The notes under the pieces were generated by a model. The model searched no databases and had not been told where the DNA came from. It saw only the letters and a list, made by a program, of their open reading frames with translations. From NCBI GenBank assembly GCA_963835465.1, contig CAWIFR010000002.1, forward strand, positions 1 to 64,000: DNA of 64,000 bases, written 5' to 3'. Numbering within the stretch: position 1 is the first letter of the stretch; the number at the start of each line of letters is the position of its first letter. Of this stretch, positions 54,190 to 62,338 are shown piece after piece. A program made the translations under genes and the position numbers. This DNA comes from Bog-756 sp963835465 (GTDB lineage Bacteria > Actinomycetota > Acidimicrobiia > Acidimicrobiales > RAAP-2).

Positions 54190-55227
54190 TCATCCGACAG
54201 CGGGCACCGAAGTTCGGGGAGTCGCCTCGCCTGGCGTTCGAAAAGTGCCTGCCGGGACCGGCCTGTCCAGTTCCACTCGACCGTCGTGGTGAGTAGGTTG
54301 GAGTGTGCTGGATGAACCGATGGCGCTGCGCACGGTCCGTGAGTGTGTGGCGGTCGGCGGCGCGACAAGGGAGTTCACGAACGTGTAGAGGGCAACCACC
54401 ACCAGCAGCGCGGCGAACCACCGGATGAGGACCGAAGAAGGCAGCCGGTTAGCGATCCGATTCCCGACGAGTGCTCCGATGAGCGCGGCGACCGTGAAGG
54501 GAACCGCGACACGCCAGTCGACACCAGTCGTGGCCAGCCGTGACGACAGGGCGACGGCAGAATTGATGGCGATGATGAGCAGCGAAGTCCCGACTGCTTC
54601 AGGCATGTCGAATCCGAGGATGAGCACGAGAGTGGGCACGATGACAAATCCGCCGCCTACCCCGAAGAATCCGGTCATGAAGCCGACAGTGGTGCCGGCG
54701 ACGACAAAGCTGGCGACGAGCGCCACCGTCCCACGGCCCGCCCCCTGGCCTGCAGGTCTGTCGCTTGCCTGGGAATCGGTCGGTCCAACCGATGGACCCT
54801 GGTGTCCGACCAACACCTCCGAATCGTGCGCCTCAGTCGAGCGGGGGACGGCCGGGGCGGGGTATTTTGGCTGGGCCGACGCCCACATGCGCCACGCGGC
54901 CACCAGCATCAGGCCTGAGAAGGCAACCAGCAGCACTGTTGGATCGACGGCCCGATTGAGGCGCGAGCCCAGCAACGAGCCACCGATCCCTGCGATGCCG
55001 AACCAGAGTCCGGCCGCCAGCCGCACCCGGCCTCCACGCCAATGACCGACCATCCCACCGAGTGCGGCAACCCCCACCACCACGAGCGAGGTGGTCACCG
55101 CCGATTTGGGCTCGAGACCCACCACGTACACCAGCGCCGGGAACGCAAGGATCGAACCGCCGCCACCGAGGGCGCCCAGGGCCATTCCGAGCAGGATCCC
55201 GAGCGGCAGGCTCAGCAGAAGTCTCAC
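54190..55227 (-). CDS. tauE: TauE/SafE-family sulfite exporter
   Basis: A 345-residue membrane protein of about eight segments in two halves. Each half has the signature G-G-G-G-S-I / G-V-G-G-G-F-V-I-V-P, and the loop between holds many Ser, Gln and Pro residues. TauE/SafE proteins move sulfite, sulfonates or organosulfur anions. GTG 55227 overlaps the rhodanese stop by four bases (GTGA), which shows translational coupling. The C-terminal 45 residues are hydrophilic and unusual. It would export the sulfite made by the dioxygenase. Confidence 0.87.
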   Translation of the reverse strand: MRLLLSLPLGILLGMALGALGGGGSILAFPALVYVVGLEPKSAVTTSLVVVGVAALGGMVGHWRGGRVRLAAGLWFGIAGIGGSLLGSRLNRAVDPTVLLVAFSGLMLVAAWRMWASAQPKYPAPAVPRSTEAHDSEVLVGHQGPSVGPTDSQASDRPAGQGAGRGTVALVASFVVAGTTVGFMTGFFGVGGGFVIVPTLVLILGFDMPEAVGTSLLIIAINSAVALSSRLATTGVDWRVAVPFTVAALIGALVGNRIANRLPSSVLIRWFAALLVVVALYTFVNSLVAPPTATHSRTVRSAIGSSSTLQPTHHDGRVELDRPVPAGTFRTPGEATPRTSVPAVG

Positions 55228-55580
55228 GCTACTCGTCCTTCTCCGCCCTCGTCCGTCTCGAATGGCAGCCCGGCTTCGACCCAAGCCACCACTCCGCCCT
55301 CGAGGTTCATCACATCGAATCCAGAACGCATCAGTTGGTCGGTCACTGCTGCTGAGCGGCGCCCGGAACGGCAGATGACGATGATCGGCCGGTCACGCGG
55401 GAAGCTGGCCAGCGCGTCGGCGACGGCAATCACAGGAATGTGCCGGGCAACGGGCACGTGTCCGGCAACCCACTCATGGGCTTCTCGGACGTCGACGAGG
55501 AGTGCTCCACCGGCCACCAGCTCGGCGGCCCGTGTAGGACTGATGCCGGTGCCTCTGTTCTCGGGTTGCGGGCTCGCCAT
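55224..55580 (-). CDS. Rhodanese-like sulfurtransferase
   Basis: This 118-residue single-domain rhodanese has the active-site loop C-R-S-G-R-R-S (Cys near residue 70) and the L-L-V-D-V-R-E start motif. It transfers sulfane sulfur from persulfides to acceptors. It heads the leftward rhodanese-TauE operon. The shared operator at 55632-55647 lies between it and the divergent dioxygenase gene. Confidence 0.9.
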   Translation of the reverse strand: MASPQPENRGTGISPTRAAELVAGGALLVDVREAHEWVAGHVPVARHIPVIAVADALASFPRDRPIIVICRSGRRSAAVTDQLMRSGFDVMNLEGGVVAWVEAGLPFETDEGGEGRVA

Positions 55581-55631
55581 GGCGATCTTCTCCCTTTGCT
55601 TCCGGTCGTCGCATGTGCGGCTTCCTGGAAT

Positions 55632-55647
55632 ATACCCTATGGGGTAT
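55632..55647. promoter_or_regulatory. CstR-type operator between divergent transcription units
   Basis: ATACCCTATGGGGTAT again. It lies 52 bases upstream of the rhodanese start (leftward) and 51 bases upstream of the dioxygenase start (rightward), so one site probably serves both promoters. TACACT (55651-55656) is a possible rightward -10 box. Confidence 0.83.
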
Positions 55648-55697
55648 TGTTACACTACATAGCGGCGAAGCAGTCGGACTTGAGTTAAGGAGTGAGT

Positions 55698-56789
55698 GTG
55701 TACAGAGATGTGGAAGCCTCGGAAGTGGCCGCTCGCCTCGGAACCCGGGAAGAGTTGTTCCTGGTTGATGTGCGGGAGCCTGCGGAATTCGAGGAATGGT
55801 CGATTCCCGGGGCGGTAAATATTCCGGTCGGACAGGTGGCTGCGAGGATCGATGAGGTGCCGGGCGACCGCGAAGTGGTGACGGTCTGTGCTTCTGGCAG
55901 TCGGTCGTCCCTGGCGGCGGAGACGCTCAGTCGGGCAGGGCGACATGCGGGCAACCTTGCCGGCGGCATGCGGGCCTGGGGGCAGACCTACGATTCCATC
56001 ACGTTGGAGTTTGTCGGCCTTCGGATCGTCCAGGTCCGACGGCGGGGCAAGGGTTGTCTCTCTTATGTGGTGGGCTCAGCCGACCGGGCATTCGTCATCG
56101 ACCCTTCGGCTGATACGGATGTCTATCTGCGCATTGCCGACGAACACGGATGGGCCATCGAACGGGTCTTCGACACGCACCTCCATGCCGATCACCTGAG
56201 CGGAGCGCGGGCGCTGGCCACCAGCACCGGGGCATCGCTTCACCTCAACCCAGCGGACAACTTCGAGTTCGCCTACGAACCGCTCGCCAATGGCGACCTG
56301 TTCGGCCTGCCCGACGGTCATGGGCTCTCGGTGGTCGCGCTGCACACCCCAGGGCACACACGGGGTTCCACCGTCTATGTGGTGAACGACCGAGCGGCAC
56401 TGACGGGTGACACCCTCTTTGTCGAGAGTGTTGGCCGTCCCGACCTGGCCGACCAGGCGAAGGCGTTCGCGGACGATCTGTACAATTCGCTCCACGAGTC
56501 CCTGCTCGATCTGCCCGACGAACTCCTTGTATTGCCCGGCCACTACAGCGATGAGGTGGTTGTCCGTCCGGATCAGCCTGTCGGAGCTCTGCTGGGTGAC
56601 CTACGCGATGACCTGAAGGCACTCTCGCTTGATCGGGCCTCCTTTGTGGAGTGGGCCGCGTCTCGCTCGGTCGAGCGGCCGCCGAACTACACGAGGATCG
56701 TCGAGGCCAATATGGGCCGGGTCAGCGACCCGTTGGCCGCGCTGCGTGAACTCGAAGTGGGCCCGAACCGCTGTGCGGTATCGCATTGA
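55698..56789 (+). CDS. Rhodanese-persulfide dioxygenase fusion (CstB-like)
   Basis: About 363 residues: an N-terminal rhodanese domain (L-V-D-V-R-E-P; active loop C-A-S-G-S-R-S) fused to a metallo-beta-lactamase-fold persulfide dioxygenase. The metal ligands are in T-H-L-H-A-D-H-L-S-G, H-T-P-G-H-T-R-G-S, T-G-D-T-L-F and P-G-H-Y. It oxidises a persulfide to sulfite with O2. CstB of Staphylococcus combines similar activities with the domains in another order. GTG 55698 follows AAGGAG at five bases; GTG 55692 overlaps that site. It is controlled by the shared operator. Confidence 0.87.
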   Translation: MYRDVEASEVAARLGTREELFLVDVREPAEFEEWSIPGAVNIPVGQVAARIDEVPGDREVVTVCASGSRSSLAAETLSRAGRHAGNLAGGMRAWGQTYDSITLEFVGLRIVQVRRRGKGCLSYVVGSADRAFVIDPSADTDVYLRIADEHGWAIERVFDTHLHADHLSGARALATSTGASLHLNPADNFEFAYEPLANGDLFGLPDGHGLSVVALHTPGHTRGSTVYVVNDRAALTGDTLFVESVGRPDLADQAKAFADDLYNSLHESLLDLPDELLVLPGHYSDEVVVRPDQPVGALLGDLRDDLKALSLDRASFVEWAASRSVERPPNYTRIVEANMGRVSDPLAALRELEVGPNRCAVSH

Positions 56790-57116
56790 CGCGCTGGCAA
56801 CGGGTCGCTGGAACGCCGGAGATTGCGGTCTTGCCGGGTGCGACGGCCATGACCTGGAGGCCGCAGCGCCGATTGCAGCAGGGCGGCGGCCCGCATTGGT
56901 GATGAAGTTGGCGAGAGTGCAGTGGTTCGGCTCCATTCCGTCACTGCGCACGAGGAGGTCGGAGATGCAGCCTGAATCGATACGTCCGTTGCTCGTCCAC
57001 CCGTCTTGGATGGACGGCGTGCCGAGCGGCGGGTGGTCGGCTGTTCAGGTGACGCCCTGGTATTGGGGTGGCTCCAGCGCCGGTCACGTCCCAGCGCCGA
57101 ACCACGGGATCGGCCG
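56790..57116. other. Intergenic region
   Basis: No gene is supported. The open frames in both directions lack domains and a ribosome site. Confidence 0.5.
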
Positions 57117-57734
57117 ATGACCGATCACCCTGGAGCACAGGCCATGTGGGAGCAGCGGTACAGCGTCGACGACTACGTCTACGGTACCGAGCCCAACGGT
57201 TTCCTGAAGGAGAACGTGGCCGCGCTGCCGATGGGGGAGACGTTGTGCCTGGCCGAAGGCGAAGGTCGGAACGCAGTATTCCTTGCCGCCTCCGCTCGCC
57301 GGGTGTCGAGTGTCGACCTGACCGAGGCGGGGGTGGCGAAGACACTGCGGCTGGCCGAAGCCACAGGCGTCTCCGTTGACGCCGTCGTTGGTGACTTGGC
57401 CGACTACGACCTGGGTGTGGACCGCTGGGACGCGATCGTCTCGATCTTCGCCCACATGCCTTCGCCCGTTCGGGTCGATCTCCACAGACGTGTCGTGGCG
57501 GCCCTTCGGCCGGGCGGTGTCTTCCTGCTGGAGGCGTACACGCCGGATCAGGTCGGTCGGGGAACTGGGGGACCGGCGTCGGCGGACATGATGATGACCG
57601 TCGAGGGCCTGAGGAGTGAGCTTGAGCCCCTCACGTTCGTACTTGCCGACGAGGGGGAACGAGAGATCATCGAGGGAATTCACCACACGGGCATCGGATC
57701 AGTCGTCCAGGTCATCGCCCGAAAGGAGCGGTAA
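57117..57734 (+). CDS. TehB-like class I methyltransferase (second)
   Basis: A 205-residue protein related to the methyltransferase at 52358. Both have W-E-Q-R-Y-S/W-D-E-R-Y-S starts, F-L-K-E-N-V/F-L-V-G-E-A and motif I, here C-L-A-E-G-E-G-R-N-A-V-F-L. Motif III is L-R-P-G-G-V-F-L-L-E. The acidic residue after motif I is S-V-D-L-T. The ATG has only a weak upstream site. Possible substrate: a thiol or chalcogen; unproven. No CstR operator is visible before it. Confidence 0.78.
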   Translation: MTDHPGAQAMWEQRYSVDDYVYGTEPNGFLKENVAALPMGETLCLAEGEGRNAVFLAASARRVSSVDLTEAGVAKTLRLAEATGVSVDAVVGDLADYDLGVDRWDAIVSIFAHMPSPVRVDLHRRVVAALRPGGVFLLEAYTPDQVGRGTGGPASADMMMTVEGLRSELEPLTFVLADEGEREIIEGIHHTGIGSVVQVIARKER

Positions 57735-58060
57735 TCGGGTCGCCTGGGAGGCGGACTTCCCATCGGGTTGGCCTTGTGCCCCCACGAGCCGCGTGTTTCC
57801 TGTCCGATCGGTCACTTGCCGTTCTGGCACAGCCCACGTTCGCTCTCGTGTGGAGCACCTCTTTGGCAGTGGCCTTCTAGCAGTGCCCGGCCCAGCAGGA
57901 GTGCGTTCGGCCACAACGACAGACCGAGCGATTCCACCGGCTCATCGAGTGCTCTATCCGAGTAGTTGAGGACCCGCCGAGGCAGGTTCATGGCCCGGGA
58001 TGAGCTAGCTCACCTCATCGGCGCGGCACCATGGTGGTTACTCTGGCGACGGATGCGCAC
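57735..58060. other. Intergenic region
   Basis: A short in-frame piece H-V-R-S-R-V-E-H-L-F-G around 57830-57860 recalls the end of IS5-type transposases, but it is too short to call. Otherwise nothing is seen. Confidence 0.4.
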
Positions 58061-58975
58061 TCAGGTTCCGGCGGTGCCGCCGGTGAGCTGGCGCAGGAGC
58101 CTCGTGGCTGCAGACGCCAGGGGCCGATTGGTCGGCCAAATCGCACGGATGTCTCGTTCGAGCGGGACGCCTGAGGTTGTGACGATCAACAGGCGACCTT
58201 CGGTGACTTCTGCTTCGACGGCCAGTCGGCTGAGCACGCCGGGCCCGGTTCCTGCAGCGACGGAGGCCTTGATGGCCGTCGTCGATGCCAGCTCGACGAG
58301 GGGCAAGGGCTCCAACCCGGACGCGGCGAGGGCGCGCTCGAGCACCTCCCGTGTGCCCGATCCCGCTTCGCGCAGTACGAGCGGCGTCGTCGCGAGGTCG
58401 GAGGCGGACAGCGGAAGGCTTCGGCGGGCCCACGGATGTGACGGCGCGACCACGACCACGAGGTCGTCGCCCGACACGACGCGGGTCTGGAGATCGGGGG
58501 GGCCATGCGGGCCTTCGACGAACCCGATGTCGGCTCCGCCGTGCAGCATGACCCGGGCGACGTACTCGGAATTTCCCATCTCCAACGAGACGGCGACATC
58601 CGGGTCAGACCCACGCAGGCGGCTCAGCCATCCCGGAACGAGGTACTCGGCCACCGTCATGCTTGCCGCGATGCGCAGGGTATCCCGACCCTCGGACCGC
58701 ACTGCCGCCGTTCCGAGGAGCAAGTCGCGCATGCTGTCCAGGACCGGCTCGCTCCACTGCACGACGGCGCGCCCGGTGTCGGTGAGGCGCGCTCGGCCGG
58801 CCGAGCGATCCAGAAGTTCGAGGTCGAGCACCCGTTCGAGAGACCGGAGCCTCATGCTCGCCGCCGGCTGACTGATGTGGTGTGCGCTGGCGGCCTGACG
58901 GATTGAACCGAGCTCGGCCACGCTGCGGAGCAGGTCGAGCGAGCGGATGTCGGGGACCGGTTCGACCAGTGGCAT
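58061..58975 (-). CDS. LysR-family transcription regulator
   Basis: This 304-residue protein has an N-terminal helix-turn-helix (S-I-R-Q-A-A-S-A-H-H-I-S-Q-P-A-A-S-M-R) and a substrate-binding domain of the CysB/CbbR type (residues 95-300). It is divergent from a YeiH-family exporter (70 bases apart), as yeiE is from yeiH in enterobacteria. YeiE has been reported to sense sulfite, so sulfite is a reasonable effector here, but this is inferred. Confidence 0.87.
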   Translation of the reverse strand: MPLVEPVPDIRSLDLLRSVAELGSIRQAASAHHISQPAASMRLRSLERVLDLELLDRSAGRARLTDTGRAVVQWSEPVLDSMRDLLLGTAAVRSEGRDTLRIAASMTVAEYLVPGWLSRLRGSDPDVAVSLEMGNSEYVARVMLHGGADIGFVEGPHGPPDLQTRVVSGDDLVVVVAPSHPWARRSLPLSASDLATTPLVLREAGSGTREVLERALAASGLEPLPLVELASTTAIKASVAAGTGPGVLSRLAVEAEVTEGRLLIVTTSGVPLERDIRAIWPTNRPLASAATRLLRQLTGGTAGT

Positions 58976-59045
58976 AAGGCAAGCTTATATGATCACGCCG
59001 AAACTCGGTCTACCGAAGCCCTCCCAGGCGGCAGAGGGTGGATGC

Positions 59046-60128
59046 ATGGAAGAGCGGTCGCCTGCCCCCACCCCTCGGGAGGCGGAAGCGGAGGTCACTC
59101 CCGTCCAGAATCGGATGGGGCGTGCGAGCGTGCTCCTGCCCGGATTGGCGAGGGTGGTGGTCCTCGGCGCCGTGGCCACCGTCCTCGGTCACCTGTTCCC
59201 GGTGGTCGGGGCCCCAGTGTTTGCCGTGCTCGGTGGTATCGGGATTGCGCTCATCCGACCGCCGGTGGCGCGGGAGCGCCCCGGGCTGACCTTTGCCGCC
59301 AAAACGGTGCTCAAGGCGTCAATCGTCGTCCTCGGCACCGGACTCTCGTTTCACGAGGTACTCACCATCGGAGGCGCGTCGTTGCCGGTACTCCTCGGCA
59401 CGCTGGCGGTGGCGTTACTCGGAGCTGTCGCATTCGGACGGGCACTGGGGGTGTCGCGGGATTTGAGGACACTGATCGGGGTCGGTACCGGGATCTGTGG
59501 GGCGTCGGCGATCGCCGCCACCGACGCGGTGCTCTCCGCCTCGGAGGCCGACGTCTCCTACGCCATCGCCACCATTTTCACCTTCAATGTGGCAGCGGTC
59601 CTCACCTTCCCGACCATCGGCCACGCGCTCGGGCTCACGCCCCACGCGTTCGGATTGTGGGCCGGAACCGCAGTCAACGATCTGTCGTCGGTGGTGGCCG
59701 CCTCGACGATCTTCGGGAGCGGAGCTGCGTCGTACGCCGTGGTGGTGAAGCTGACCCGCACCTTGATGATTATTCCGATCGCCCTCGGTCTTGCGGCCTG
59801 GCGCGCCCGAGGAGGCAAGCGGCACGCGAACACGCTCGACTCGCGAGCGACGACCGGACTGCGGAGGGTCGTGCCGGTATTCATCGCGTGGTTCCTGGTC
59901 GCCGTAGCCCTCAACACGGTCGGGTTGGTGCCGACCAGTCTGCATCCGGCCCTGTCGGCTACAGCCGAGGGCATGATCACGATCGCCCTGGGGGCCATCG
60001 GCCTCTCCACCCGGCCACGGGACATCCGCCATGCCGGCTTCCGGCCCCTGGCCCTCGGCGCCATCCTGTGGGTTCTGGTCGCGGCGAGCAGCTTGACTCT
60101 CCAGACCCTGACCGGCACCCACGTGTGA
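59046..60128 (+). CDS. YeiH-family putative sulfate/sulfite exporter
   Basis: A membrane protein of about 360 residues, with about ten segments. Conserved features: T-L-I-G-V-G-T-G-I-C-G-A-S-A-I-A-A and A-G-T-A-V-N-D-L-S-S-V-V-A-A, which are strong signatures of the UPF0324/YeiH family. The ATG 59046 has GAGGGTGG before it; the frame also extends to 58947 (ATG 58989), overlapping the divergent promoter. It closes the sulfur island and may export sulfite or a related anion. Confidence 0.87.
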   Translation: MEERSPAPTPREAEAEVTPVQNRMGRASVLLPGLARVVVLGAVATVLGHLFPVVGAPVFAVLGGIGIALIRPPVARERPGLTFAAKTVLKASIVVLGTGLSFHEVLTIGGASLPVLLGTLAVALLGAVAFGRALGVSRDLRTLIGVGTGICGASAIAATDAVLSASEADVSYAIATIFTFNVAAVLTFPTIGHALGLTPHAFGLWAGTAVNDLSSVVAASTIFGSGAASYAVVVKLTRTLMIIPIALGLAAWRARGGKRHANTLDSRATTGLRRVVPVFIAWFLVAVALNTVGLVPTSLHPALSATAEGMITIALGAIGLSTRPRDIRHAGFRPLALGAILWVLVAASSLTLQTLTGTHV

Positions 60129-60441
60129 CCGGGCGTGGTGGCAGGTCAATCAGTTCCTCCAATCCCGTAGAACTGCGAGCACGCGTCGGAGCGGATTGAA
60201 CCCAGACTGGCTGAGGTCCGTCCGCCCCTCGGATCGGCTGCGCCACGAGGAAGGGCGATCCGATGAGAGTTTGATCAGATCTGTTCAGAAGGGATGGCTC
60301 GTCTCCAGAAGCGCCCAGCTGGGGATCGGGATTCTTCCTAATGCGCAGGTCGGGAGCTGGATTCCCCTCCCCGACTCTGGCCGATGGACCTGGATACCGC
60401 GGTCGGGACCATGGCGGTCTCGAGCGGCTGGGGCTGACCGC
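60129..60441. other. Intergenic region with tRNA-like remnant
   Basis: No gene is supported. It contains a decayed tRNA-like piece at 60340-60378. The rest shows no repeat or hairpin of note. Confidence 0.5.
60340..60378 (+). other. Degenerate tRNA 3'-half
   Basis: About 30 of 39 bases match the anticodon-stem-to-T-arm part of the tRNA-Thr at 41436. It starts AATGCGCAGGTC and the T-loop TTC has changed to CTG, so it cannot be a working tRNA. It may be a remnant of a tRNA gene or of an integration site. Confidence 0.45.
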
Positions 60442-60848
60442 TCACTCGGGCAACTGGAACTCGCGGTGGAGGCGGGTCAGCGCCATCGAGGCAATGCGCC
60501 AGCCCCTGTCGGTCTTGGCGTACGCCTCGTGGTAATGGCCGTAGCCGTGGAGGTGCCGGATGGGGCTACCTTCCGGCCACCAGAGGTGGTCCTCCATCGC
60601 CCACACCCCGGTCGCCGTGGTCGGCGAGGTGATGGTGACCTCGGGCGTGTGGCCGTGATGGACGGTCACGGCCTCCTCGATGCTCGATCGGACCGTCGTC
60701 ACGAATTCCTCCGCACCTGTACTCCTCACTCCGCCCTCGCCGGTCATGTCGATGATCACCTCGGGCAGGAAGACGTCGAGGAACCCGTCCCAGTCCTTCG
60801 TGTCCAAGGTGCGGAAGTATCTGGCCTTCAGCTGATGGATGGCCTCTA

Positions 60849-62021
60849 GTGACCTGAGTCATAAATAGTCGGCAAGTTGGGAATTTCCGCTTCCGGCTTC
60901 GCGTTTCTTGTCGTCATAAGCGACGATGGGAGACGCCATGCCGAGTCCGATTCTTCGAGCCGTTGGAGTTGACTGACGACGAGCGGACCACGCTCGACCG
61001 GTGGGTGCGGCGACCAACGAGCGCTCAGGCCTTGGCTCTTCGATGTCGCATCGTTCTGGCCTGTGCGACCGGCAGCACCAATACTGCCGTGGCCAAGGAG
61101 CTCGGGGTCAACGTCGGCACCGTGACGAAGTGGCGTTCGAGGTTTTTGGCGTTGCGCCTCGAGGGCCTCAACGACGAACCCCGGCCTGGAGCACCCCGCC
61201 AGATCGGTGACGATGCGGTCGAGGCGGTCGTGGTGAAGACACTTGAGGAGACACCGACGGACGCCACCCATTGGTCGACGCGATCGATGGCCAAGGCCAC
61301 GGGAATGAGCCAGTCAGCCGTCTCCCGGATCTGGCGGGCCTTTGGCTTGAAACCGCACTTGGTCGACACCTTCAAGCTCAGCCCGGACCCGCTATTCGTG
61401 GAGAAAGTGCGGGATGTAGTGGGGCTCTACATCAACCCACCAGAGGGTGCACTGGTGCTGTGCGTCGACGAGAAGACCCAGATCCAGGCCCTCGACCGCA
61501 CCGCTCCCGTCCTTCCGCTTCGTCCCGGGCTGCCGGAACGACGCACCCACGACTACGTCCGTGGAGGCACGACCAACCTCTACGCCGCGCTCGACGTCGC
61601 CTCGGGACACGTCATCGCCGACATGACCGATCGACACCGCGCCACCGAGTTCCGACGGTTCTTGAACCTCATCAACCGCAGTGTGCCCGAAGAACTCGAC
61701 GTCCACCTCGTCGTCGACAACGTCTCAACCCACAAGACGCCGGAGATCAAGAAATGGCTCCTACGTCATCCCCGCTTCCATCTCCACTTCACACCCACCT
61801 ACAGCTCGTGGATGAACTTGGTGGAACGGTGGTTCGCCGAGCTCACCAACAAGTGGCTCCGCCGGGGAACTCATCGGTCCACCAAAGAGCTGGAGTCAGC
61901 GATCACCGACTGGATCGGTCACTGGAATGACGAACCCAAGCCCTTTGTCTGGCACAAGAGCGCCGATGAGATCCTCGACACGCTGGCTAACTACTGCGCG
62001 CGGATCTCCGACTCAGGTCAC
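60849..62021 (+). mobile_element. IS630-family insertion sequence
   Basis: A 1173-bp element with inverted ends GTGACCTGAGTC (60849-60860) and GACTCAGGTCAC (62010-62021). It is flanked on both sides by TA (60847-60848 and 62022-62023), the target duplication of IS630/Tc1-type elements. It is inserted in a SnoaL-like gene. Confidence 0.93.
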
Positions 62022-62024
62022 TAG
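60963..62024 (+). CDS. IS630-family DDE transposase, N-terminal frame uncertain
   Basis: The protein of about 353 residues has an N-terminal helix-turn-helix (T-A-V-A-K-E-L-G-V-N-V-G-T-V-T-K-W) and a catalytic core with D-E-K-T-Q-I-Q (first Asp), V-V-D-N-V-S-T-H-K (second Asp) and S-W-M-N-L-V-E-R-W-F (Glu). The stop TAG is formed by the element end plus the TA duplication. The visible start is TTG 60963. An ATG at 60938 in another frame (M-P-S-P-I-L-R) looks like the true N-terminus, separated by one extra base near 60957. Confidence 0.85.
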   Translation: MELTDDERTTLDRWVRRPTSAQALALRCRIVLACATGSTNTAVAKELGVNVGTVTKWRSRFLALRLEGLNDEPRPGAPRQIGDDAVEAVVVKTLEETPTDATHWSTRSMAKATGMSQSAVSRIWRAFGLKPHLVDTFKLSPDPLFVEKVRDVVGLYINPPEGALVLCVDEKTQIQALDRTAPVLPLRPGLPERRTHDYVRGGTTNLYAALDVASGHVIADMTDRHRATEFRRFLNLINRSVPEELDVHLVVDNVSTHKTPEIKKWLLRHPRFHLHFTPTYSSWMNLVERWFAELTNKWLRRGTHRSTKELESAITDWIGHWNDEPKPFVWHKSADEILDTLANYCARISDSGH

Positions 62025-62042
62025 GTCGTCCGCGGGGCTCAT

Positions 62043-62338
62043 CGGACGGCGCCTGCCGCCGCGCCGCGGGGGTTGATGGTAGTGGCGTAGGTGGGATTCA
62101 CCGGCCCAGTCTTGCCTGCCGACTGAGCCGAGGCTCCCCACGGGCGGACGACATGGCCGTCCCGACTTCTCCGTGCCGTTCCGAAGTGGCTCGGCGGCTA
62201 TTGATCGCGCTCACCGTGGGGGTAGGAGCACAGGCCGCGAGATCTGCACAATTCCTCCACTTTTGTCGTGGTGGTGCATTGCCCTCCGGTTTTTCGGACC
62301 GGTACGTTGCCATGAGGCGGCAATAGAGGGGTGCAGCA
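62043..62338. other. Promoter region between SnoaL-like and phosphatase genes
   Basis: A divergent intergenic stretch of 296 bases. AGAGGGGT before the GTG at 62339 is the only clear signal. No gene is supported. Confidence 0.5.

Larger units (their letters stand above)
60442..62042 (-). pseudogene. SnoaL/NTF2-like gene split by IS630
   Basis: The 5' end is ATG-AGC-CCC-GCG-GAC-GAC-CTA at 62042-62022 and the rest runs from 60846 to 60442. Removing the IS with one TA copy restores M-S-P-A-D-D-L-E-A-I-H-Q-L-K-A-R-Y-F-R-T and an intact 141-residue protein. It has the NTF2-like fold pattern (D-T-K-D-W-D-G-F-L-D-V-F; H-H-G-H-T-P-E-V; W-A-M-E-D-H). The family includes hydroxysteroid isomerases, dehydratases and polyketide cyclases. 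The insertion is after codon 7. The gene is probably inactive, unless translation starts at TTG 60807. Confidence 0.9.

Noticed and set aside
57820..57870. Possible IS5 transposase tail (V-R-S-R-V-E-H-L-F-G)
   Set aside because: Only about ten residues fit, with no other transposase motif nearby.
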